DNA of 64,000 nt from Darksidea phi. Its lineage: Eukaryota > Ascomycota > Dothideomycetes > Pleosporales > Lentitheciaceae. Below, piece after piece: positions 54,780-64,000 of the stretch; position 1 is the first letter of the stretch, and each line of letters begins with the position of its first letter. The notes beneath the pieces are model-generated. The model ran no database searches, had not been told where the DNA came from, and saw nothing but the letters and a program-made list of their open reading frames with translations. Made by a program: the position numbers and the translations under genes. The stretch lies in assembly GCA_030770425.1 (NCBI GenBank), contig JASJFT010000240.1, positions 1 through 64,000 on the forward strand. The letters run 5' to 3'.

Positions 54780-57700
54780 TTTAGAGGTCTTTAAAAACGA
54801 CCGTTATTCTTAGTAAACTAGAATACTAGTATCTCTAGCTATTTTAATATAAAGATAAGATAGTAGTATATAACGTCTAGTAATACTACGATCTAAATAC
54901 CGATACCCTAGAACCTATACTAGAAGAACTAGAAATTCTAGAGTAGCTAGACCCTAATAAGAACTATATAATATAGTTTAAGATATAGGAATATAAATAT
55001 AAGAAATAGAAATAAAAGGATAAGATTCTAAAAGAGATATACGTTAACGTAGCTTTAACTACCTTACTAGTCTAGATTCTATTAATTTAGAAGGACTAAA
55101 TAGTATATACTTATATAAGAAAATTAAAGGATTATATTACTCCCTCTAATCCTATCTAAAGATAGAAAATACGTTATAGATATAATACTCTATAAATACC
55201 TAATTAATATATCTAGAATCTAGAGACCTAGCTTAATAAGTAGGTATATATTATAGAAGTAATAACTCTTCTTTTAATACTAGAAATAAGTAGTAGTTAG
55301 GTATAGAAAGACTTTCTAGTAGCGGTTAGTAGATATTATAAGACCTAGACTACTATAAAGCTTTATAAGTATCTTAATACTATTAATTATAGTATAGAAG
55401 ATTTAAAATTAATAATAATTATAGTATATATAATAAGTTTAAGATAATTTCTTTAAGTTATAAATATAAAAGGTATATTCTTAAAAATCTTTATTATAAT
55501 ACTAGAAATAGCCGAAATAATAGATACGGTATAAGAGGTATAGTTAATAAAAAATAAGAAAAACTAGGAGAAGAAATTAAAGAAAACTAGTTCTAGTTTT
55601 AATTAGAAGTACCTAGTTAAGTATCTATATAATAAGTAATACTAGTATATAAAGTATTACTATATTATACTATCTTTATACCTAGCTTTATAGAAATCTA
55701 AGTCTAATATTAAAATAAAGTTTACTAAAGTATAAAGTAACCTAACTATAGTAAGTTAAATAAATAGAGTAATTACTTAAGCTAAGGGTAAATTAGTTTA
55801 TATAAAGTTAATAACCTAGGTAATTATAATCTATAATATCTATCCTAGTATACCTTTTAATAATAGTATAGAAGGTAGATCTAATAGTAACTAATATTAT
55901 AATAATACTATTACTTATAGTACCTTTAGTATAATAGTAACCCTATTATACGTCGACTACTAGATAATAGACTTAGGATTAAATCTATATATTTATAATA
56001 TATAGAACTTATAAAAGTAGATCTATATCTAATATAGGAATTTTAATAAGGTTTTATATACTAGAGCTTAAGCTATCTAGATTATAGAGTAAGAAATAGT
56101 TAGAATATCTATTAAAAGGACTTATAACGTTAAGAAAGCCCTACTTATAGAGGTCGCTCTAGTTAAGAGCTTCTTTATTAATATTCTTAGCCTTATAAGA
56201 CTTAAGGAGAGATTAATATACTTAAACTTAGAATAGAATCTTCTATACTATTACCTATTAAATAGTATAGTTATTATTCTATAATATTAATTAAAATATT
56301 AGCTTATTAATACTAATCTATTAGTTCGTCTAAATACTAATATATTAATAACTATAGTAGCTTTCTATTAAGTATTACGTCTATTAAGAAACCCTAAGTC
56401 TAATCTTAAGGCTATAGCTACTTAAGCTTATTATATATAGGTATATCCTTTACCTAATATAATCGTATACTTAGAAGAATTAATAAGAGATTTTAAATTT
56501 TAAGAAGAATAACTATCTTCTACTTAAAAGGAGTATAAGAATTATATCCTTATAAAAATAAATTAATAGATTTTATAATAAATACTAGAAATACTAGTTA
56601 TATATTTATTTTAATAAATCGTTATTAATCTTATATACTTAATACCCTATAAAGAGCTTTATTATAATAGAGATAAATATAACCTTTATATAGTAAATTA
56701 GTACTTAAAGTAATATAAGCTTATCTATCTACCTAATAAGCTTTAGAGTACCCTTATCCTAGTTATATTTAACCTTATAAAGAAGATTTAACGCTAGTTA
56801 AACTATAAGTATACTATTATTATAATTTAATTAAATAATAAGAAAGACTTTAGAAGAGATTTCTTAGAGGTCTTACGTTAACTAGAAATTAAGAGTAAAA
56901 TAATAGCTAAGAATACTAATAAGCTAAAAGGGCTATAGGAAGTAGTAGAATATACTATTATATAATAAGTATAAATACTTCGAATAGTTTTAGAACTACT
57001 TAAGAAATATACGAATAAACTAGCTCTTATAACTACCTAGCTCTTTAATATTATACCTATTTAATCTCTATAATAGAAGATACCTTATAAGGTAGTCTTT
57101 AATACTAAGCTATTAGTAACTTACTATAACTCTATAGACTACTAAGCCTACGTCTATTAGTATAATTTAAAATTAGTTAATAAGATAGAGCTAAGGGCTT
57201 ATATTAGATACTTTATTAGATATAATTTATCTAATATCTTCCGTATATAGATACTTAAACTCGATAGAATTATTAGAATATAAGACGTAATATTTAAATA
57301 GAAGTTTAACTATAAGAATAATATTTTTAATAGATTATATATAGAAAGGATCTTAAAAGAAGAAGTTAAGATTCTAGATCTAAAATAGTCTTAGTTTACT
57401 ACGGAGCTTAAGGATCTATATACTATAGAATAGCTTAATAGATATATTAAAGAGTAGATACTCTCTAAGATTATAGGAATAAGATCCTTATCTATAAGAG
57501 AAGAAAGCTTATTTAATTAAGAGAAAGGAGAGAAAGAGAATACTAGAGGTATTTTTCTAATACTTAAACCCTTAGTTTAAGGTAGTCTAGTATATCTACT
57601 ACTTATAATAGCTCTTACTACTCGTTCTATTCTAAGAGCTAAATCTTAAGCTCGATACGTATATAAGATCTCTAATTACCTATTAGATCGATATAATAAT

Positions 57701-59560
57701 AATACTCTATAAGTATATAATTCTAATATTAATATAATAAATATCTTATTAGAAAGAAGATAGTACTTAATACTATTAATATATAATACTATAAGGATAA
57801 GAGAAAGAGAAAGGGGTAAAGAAGAAGTAAATTTAGCCCTCTTTATCTACTATAGAGCCTTTATTATTACTATAGACCTAAGTATCTTAAATAAACTTAT
57901 TATTACTCTACTAAAAACGTACCTATACTAAAGTATTATATCTAATCCTTTAAAATACTATAAGGACCTTTAAAATTATCTATATAATAACTAGTTTCGA
58001 GAAGTAATATAAAAGAAAATAGATAGCTACTAGAAAAAGGAATATTTTAAGCTTATAGAAGTAATACTATATATAGTAGATACGAAGGTCCTATCTCTTA
58101 TATAGATATATACCTATAAGTTTAATAAGAATAGCTTCTTTAATAAGACTAAAGTAAGACTAGTTATATAAGGAGATTTATAAACTTAATAGAGTAATAT
58201 ATATACTACTATATTAGTCGCTAAAATCTTTAGAGCTCTAATAGCTCTAGCTACTTAATTTAGACTACTTATATATTAATATAATATTATAAATACTTTC
58301 CTAAATACTAAAATCTCTTAATAGCTATATTATAATACTTTTAAAGGATTCTTAAAGTAATATAGATTACTATTACTACTATATCGAGTACTATATAGAC
58401 TAAAGAAAGTACTATTACTTTAGTATTAAGATCTATCTATAACTCTTACTTAGCTAGAACTAAGAAGAATACCGAATATACTATATTTATATAGTAATAA
58501 AAGTCTTATTATCTTCTTTTATATAGATAATATTATAATCTTAGTTTATCTAAGAAATAAGACTATTTATAAGAAGTTTAAGAAAAGACTATTAGAATAT
58601 TATAAGCTTTATTTAATAGGTTAACTTAACTAGTTTCTTAGTATATATATACTATAAGATATAAAGTAAAACTATATATAGCTTATTTAAGACTTATTTA
58701 TTAATAAGATTACTATAAAGTTTAACCTTAAGGAAGGCTTAAATAGCTTCTCTCGAATACTAATAGCTAAAATCTACCTCGAACTATTTATTAGACTAGT
58801 AGAAGAATTAGTTATTAAAATATATTAATAGCTAGTTAGATTAATAGTCTATATTATAATAATTATAAGAGCTAATATCTTAAAAACTTACTTAACCCTC
58901 TCTATATATTTAATAAGGGCTAGCCCTTAGTATATTAACGCTACCTATTATACTTAGAGGTTTATTATAGGAACTTAATATCTAGTAATAAAAGCTTTAG
59001 CTTATATATCTACTTATTAAGCCTTCTTTATAAGTAGAGAATAAGAATTAGGTACTAAACCTATATTCTATAGTATATTAGATATATTATTTACTAATAA
59101 TCCTATTATAAGAATAAGCTTAGATAGATTTCTCTTTAAGTTATTTAGTATATCTATTAACTAAAAGGTAATAAAGTAATAAATAGTTTCTAAATTAACT
59201 ACTAAAGCTAAACTATACTTACTTTTACGAATAGTATCTAATATAATCTAGTAGAATAATCTATTCGAATAACTAAGCTTTAAGACTAATATTAAACTAG
59301 TTATTTATTATAATAATACGTAAATAGTTAGAATAGTTACTAAAGCTACTAAAAAGCTTTAATTTAAGCTTAAATACGTTAATATTTATTAGCTATAGCT
59401 TCGATAATTAGTAGAGTAGGGAGAAATAATTATTAAATAGATTCCTATAGCTAAAATACTAGCTAATAGACTAACTAAGATACTTCTAAGGTAGAAGTAT
59501 AAAGCTTTTACTTATTAACTTAGACTAAAAGATATCTCTAAGAAGTTAAACTTCTATTTT
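54780..59560 (+). pseudogene. gag-pol of copia B (RIPped)
   Basis: Helical gag-like line near 54900-55700, integrase region near 56500-57300, reverse transcriptase near 58080-58700 (FFYIDNIIILVY at the active site, Asp to Asn), RNase H near 58850-59500 (QLVEQGEIIIKQIP, LANRLTKILLRQKY). Interrupted by many stops. Confidence 0.83.
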
Positions 59561-60267
59561 AATTAATATAAGGCTAATTAACTAGCTAGTATTAATCCTA
59601 AGTAGTCTTAAGTAGAATAGCTTCTATCTAGTCTACTATTAAGCTTCTATCCTAACTAGCTACTCTACTTTAATCTAGTCTAGTACTAGGGTAGGCTTCT
59701 ATTCTATATAGCTATTTACTACTACCCCTTTTAAGTACCTTATTTTATTCTATTTACGCGCCTATCTTATTCTATTTACTTATTTATTTACTCTTTTAAG
59801 GGGTTTATATACTTCTATTTACTTCTTTAAAATAATATATTTATTTCTTTAAATTATTAAACCTTATAAAAATAAGAATAGTATAGTAGACTTAAAGCTT
59901 ATACTAATACCTTCGGGTATTTTATACTTTCGTCTAATATTAAATACCTTTAGGTATTCTATATATTCTAAACTATTATTATAAACTAGTTTATAGGTAG
60001 CTTCTTTAAATACTATAACTTAAAGAGTTTATATAGAGGGGTAGAAAGGTCTAAAATAAAGAATCTTATTTTTATACGAGTTTAATTCCTATATAAAGTA
60101 CTATCTTTTTACTTTCTTTTTAATTATTACTTCTAATTTATTAGAACTAAGGGGGTAAAGGAGTATTAAACGAATCTTCTTCTAATCGCTTATACTCTTT
60201 TTACCTATCCTCTTATTACTTCTTAATATTTTATACCCTTTTACTATCCTTTTAGAGTAGGGGGGTA

Positions 60268-60428
60268 TATTAGACTAGCTTATATACTAGATTAGTTTAT
60301 ATAACTACTTCTAGCTACTACGCCGTATTCTATTCTATATAAGCTACTCTTATATAAAGCTATTATAATTAACCGTAGTTCTTACTTCTTTCTCTTATAG
60401 TAATTTACCCTAATTCCTTACTATAATA
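60268..60428 (+). repeat. 3' LTR of copia B
   Basis: 161 bp, partner of 54455-54615. A run of five G (60261-60265) just before it forms the polypurine-like tract. Confidence 0.92.
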
Positions 60429-60532
60429 GTTAATAATAAGCTTTAAAAATAAAACTTTAAAACTAATAAATAAACTTTAAAACTTATAAATAAACTTTAA
60501 CTTCGAATCTATATTCGAACCTAAGAGGGATA

Positions 60533-60781
60533 TATAAGTAGCTAAGCGCTATATATTATATAACTACTCTATTTATATAATAATTTATATTAATTTACTA
60601 TAACTTTATACTAAACTTATAGTAGCTATATAATAATAAGTTATAGTAACTATATATTAATTTATAGTAATTAATTTAGTTACTAAATTTAGTATAACTT
60701 ATATATAAGGTCCTCTACTCGTATCTTAGCTAGATAGTTAGACTACTTAATATATTTATTCTATACCTCTACCTACTTATA
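60533..60781 (+). repeat. 3' LTR of copia A
   Basis: 249 bp matching 49146-49394. It lies 99 bases beyond copia B's right target duplication. Confidence 0.9.
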
Positions 60782-60786
60782 AATAC

Positions 60787-63700
60787 TAATATAGCTAAAT
60801 ACTAGAATTAGAATAACCTCTAAGCTAAAGGTTTAAAGAGAAGAGTATTATATCTACTTTTATTAAAGGACTTCTAGATTATTATCGACCCGACTATAGT
60901 TATATACTAGACCTTATATAGTTCTATATTCTACTATTATATCTTCTTAAGAATTTATTTTATCTCTATCTAAATATAATCCTTTTATTATCTTAGTATT
61001 TTTATATCTATCTATTTATATATACCTTATAATTTAAATCCTTCCTACTCTTTTTTAAGAACTAGTAGTACGGCGTTAATATTAAAAGCCGACACTTTAA
61101 AAGTTCTTATTAATTATACTATATAATATTTATTTAGAGTTATTAGTATACCTCTTCGTACTATCTACTTAAAGAAGAATATTTACTCTAGTACCTATTT
61201 ATCTAGTAGACGAAATAACCCTAACGTATAGCTAGTTAATAAAGTATACTAGTAGTATCTTAAGTTTAATAAGTAATAAGTTTAAGAACTAGAATTAGAT
61301 AATAAGAATAACTACTAGTTAAGGAACCTATTTAATCTTAAAAATATTTAGAAAGATTAATATATCTTTAAAATTCCTATAATCTATATATAATACGACG
61401 ATAGAAATATCTTAGAGATATTTAATAAACTATTATCTTTTAATAGAGCCTTAATAATAGCTATAACTAATAGGGACTACTAATCTATATAAAAAAATAA
61501 TAGAATATCTAGCTACGAAAATATAGCTTATATAAGTAGATTCTAATTATATTAACTCTTAGCTTCTACTATACTATCTATATTAGGAGCTAATAATACC
61601 CTAATAGATAGTAATTATTTAGATATAGTCTATATTATATCTATTTATACTCTAGTCTTAGGTAAAGTACTTTTAATCGAAGTAGTATAAATACTACTCG
61701 ATCTTTAATACTAAAGTATACTAGTTAATTAGATTAAGGTCGTATAAGGAGATCTTACTATAGTCTAAGTAGTCTTTAAACTAGTTATAGTAATCCTTTA
61801 GACTATAACTAGTCTATTTCTAACGAATAATACTTATTAGGGGCTATCTAATCTAACTAAAATTAAAGACCCTTCTATACTAGGCTTATTAAAGAAAATC
61901 CTAATAATTTAAGTTATAGACTATTAGATTAGAGATATTAATAGTTTCTTCTAAATTAACTTTATTACTACTAATACCTTTAAGTATACTATATAGATTA
62001 TAATACTTATTAAGAATAACGTATATTATAACCTACTAGTCTAAGCTATTAATAATAGTAAAGTTATTATATAGTTCTAATTATAGATAAAGCTTAAGAG
62101 CCTTATAAAGAACCCCGTTCTAATAAAGTTTAATAACTACTTTAAATTTTAGAATATTAAATAATACTAGGACGATAGCTTTAACTTCTTTTTTAACTAT
62201 TTTATAACTTATAAAGCTATCTTAAAGATAAAGTCTTATAACGACGATATAAGCCCTAATATATTAAAAATATCTTTAGTATAGAGTAAGTATCTAAAAT
62301 CCTTATATTATAAAATATAAAGAGATAGCTAGCTTAAGAATATATAAACTTAATTATAGTTTAAATATATCTTATAGAATACGGAGATAGTAGTATATTC
62401 TACCTTTATACTAGCTACTCTTCTAAAGATTTTTAACTCTAATTTAACTATAAGTAGAAAGTATACTATATCTTTAGTAGCTTTAAGTAATTCTAGTTAA
62501 AAGAAATAGAATTAAAAGCCCTCTTAGTAGAGTAATATTAGATAGTCTCTATTAAGAATCTCGTTATACTTTAAGAGTATAGTATTAATATCTTAATTAG
62601 AAACTAATTAAAAGAAGAACTATTAAAAGTATTATTCTAAAGGCGATAATAGATTAGATAAAATTTAAGAAGAGAAGATTAACTTATTCTTAAAAAAAGA
62701 TAAGCCCTAGTTACTAATATTACTATAATACTACTAGAACTAAATACTAATAGTAAATTCTTATAAATTATTAATAATATAAGAATATATTTTTTTATAA
62801 ATATTTTAATATAAGTCTAGAACCTTTTTAATATAGAATTAAACTTAAATATTATTAAAAAGAACTTTATACTATAGTAAAACCTTCTTAAGATATTATT
62901 ATATATAAAGTTATAAATATATTAAGTCTTTAGTATATTATTATATCTAGAAGAGCTATATATTATTATAATAATAATATAGAATTCTTAGGATATAATA
63001 AGAATAATAGATTTTTAAGTATTTTAGACTACCTTTATAAATAGCTATAATCTTATTCTTAACTAGCTATAGCTATATAAGGTAGACCCTCGAATAGATT
63101 ACTAAAAGAGATCTTTTAAGTAGTAGAATAGAAGTATAGCGACTAAGTATATTAAAGTTAAGATAATACTTAATAACTTAATATAATAACTATAATTTAG
63201 GAAGAAAGTATATATATTATATCTAAAAAGTTTTTATACTTAATTACTTACGAGTAAAAAAGAGTACTAACTTTAATTCCTTAATATAGTAGAGGTTATA
63301 GAATATTTATAAATATCTATTAATAAGATATAAATTCTAAAAGATAATAAGCCTTAAGATACTTAATATTAAAATAAATAGGGCTTACTTTAGTTAAAAA
63401 ACTAGACCTTATAACTCTATAATTATCTTATTTACTATATAAAGTAATATCCTAAATTAGTATAGCTATCTAAGACTATAATCTCTTAGGTTATAGTATT
63501 AATAATAAATACCCCTTTATAAAAGATTATAGCTCTTTATTAAAAGGGGTATTAGAAGTTTAAGAATTATCTAAATACTTTCTATAATAATTTTAATAAA
63601 GAAATTAACTCTAAGAAAGTTATAAAGATATTAGAATATTTTTATAATTAGCTTTAGTACTTTAGTTTTAAGCTTATTAGTAGAATTACTTCTAACTTAA

Positions 63701-64000
63701 AGTATAACTATACTATTAACCTTAAAGAGGAAAAGATATTATTAAATTTACCTATTTATAATCTCTTTAAAAGAGAACTTAAGATTTTAAGGGAATATCT
63801 TAATAACTCTCTAGAAAAGAGGTAGATTTAGTCTAATAAGTCTTTAGTAGGGGCCTTAATACTTTTTATACCTAAAGTTAATAATATAGTTTAATTATAT
63901 ATTAATTATAAAGATTTAAATAAGATAATAATTAAAAATTATTATTCTATATCTCTTATAAACGAGATACTAAATTAGTTATTTAGGACTAAGATCTTTA
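60787..64000 (+). mobile_element. 5' part of a further RIPped Ty3/gypsy element, cut by the window end
   Basis: Forward translation with stops gives a gag-like region about 61050-62700 and, near the end (63840-64000), the start of a gypsy reverse transcriptase: ALILFIPKVNNI, then YINYKDLNKIIIKNYYSI and a LINEIL line. No LTR was delimited on the left. It is a different family from the 40.9-kb element, judged by the RT sequence and spacing. Confidence 0.7.

Larger units (their letters stand above)
54450..60433 (+). mobile_element. RIPped Ty1/copia element B nested in copia A, 161-bp LTRs, GTTAA target duplication
   Basis: LTRs at 54455-54615 and 60268-60428 (161 bp each) start TATTAGACTAGC and end CTATAATA. 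Perfect target duplications GTTAA at 54450-54454 and 60429-60433. Length 5,974 bp. The un-RIPped solo LTR at 9362-9522 is the same family and length. It interrupts copia A, so it inserted later; both are saturated with RIP, so mutation continued after the second insertion or acted on both together. Confidence 0.93.
49141..60786 (+). mobile_element. RIPped Ty1/copia element A, 249-bp LTRs, interrupted by copia B
   Basis: LTRs at 49146-49394 and 60533-60781 (both 249 bp). Flanking 5-mers AATAT (49141-49145) and AATAC (60782-60786) are a target duplication differing by one C/T change. Without the nested element and its 5-bp duplication the length is about 5.66 kb. The coding order gag, integrase, RT, RNase H is copia type and ends near 54130, before the nested insertion at 54454, so copia B landed in the 3' non-coding part. 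Confidence 0.9.
38300..64000. repeat. RIP-saturated 25.7-kb block almost devoid of CA and TG
   Basis: By eye I found only about a dozen CA or TG dinucleotides across the block (for example near 42601, 44684, 46881, 47965, 48528, 48741, 51048, 51529, 54202, 61093), against an expectation of thousands. CG and GC survive and TA is in large excess, the signature of exhaustive RIP at CpA on both strands rather than general AT drift. ATG has nearly vanished, so no ATG-initiated ORF remains. The block consists of the nested retroelements listed below. Confidence 0.95.

Overview
The window looks like accessory, repeat-rich DNA of a filamentous ascomycete (Pezizomycotina, perhaps Sordariomycetes; the genus cannot be fixed from sequence alone). 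Reasons: 50-65 nt GT-AG introns with CTAAC-type branch sites, fungal F-box and fungal kinase-like families, an AIM9-type phosphotransferase, an HMT1-type ABC transporter, and very strong repeat-induced point mutation (RIP, CpA to TpA on both strands).

Layout. 1-400: a 71-base poly-C run abutting a truncated inverted-repeat end, then a complete 251-bp MITE with TA target duplication. 1.5-4.7 kb: a four-exon zinc/F-box-like gene with a frame break near its 3' end, and two reverse-strand hypothetical ORFs. 4.8-10.7 kb: mostly gene-poor degenerate DNA with one clean, un-RIPped 161-bp solo LTR. 10.7-13.9 kb: an HMT1-like ABC transporter pseudogene; its second half is RIP-mutated and split by a 1,060-bp tRNA-headed (SINE-like) insertion with a 15-bp target duplication. 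14-15 kb: a C2H2 zinc-finger gene with an internal duplication. 15-20.6 kb: weak ORFs and relics. 20.6-23.8 kb: F-box gene, antisense small Cys-rich gene, kinase-like gene, two hypothetical ORFs. 24-28 kb, reverse strand: bZIP-like fragment, a gene broken by many stops, and an FHA-kinase relic. 29.2-33.7 kb: AIM9-like phosphotransferase, a small two-stop pseudogene, and a protein kinase-like gene. 34.5-38.2 kb: LTR fragment, a PD-(D/E)XK nuclease-like protein with a PSLNN minisatellite, and an APH-like gene.

From about 38.3 kb to the end (25.7 kb) the DNA is saturated with RIP: CA and TG dinucleotides are nearly absent, so ATG codons have almost vanished and no long ATG-initiated ORF survives. 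Structure is still readable: a RIPped copy of the 5' part of the neighbouring APH-like gene; a chromovirus integrase-chromodomain remnant; a complete Ty3/gypsy chromovirus (268-bp LTRs, ATTCT target duplication); a Ty1/copia element (249-bp LTRs) that carries a second, nested copia element (161-bp LTRs, GTTAA target duplication); and the 5' part of another gypsy element running off the end. The solo LTR at 9.4 kb is an un-RIPped relative of the nested copia element.

There is no operon-like logic. The theme is decay beside survival: several kinase/phosphotransferase-fold genes and a nuclease-fold protein lie among pseudogenes and silenced transposons, as in subtelomeric or accessory fungal compartments. 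I saw no CRISPR array, rRNA or convincing functional tRNA.
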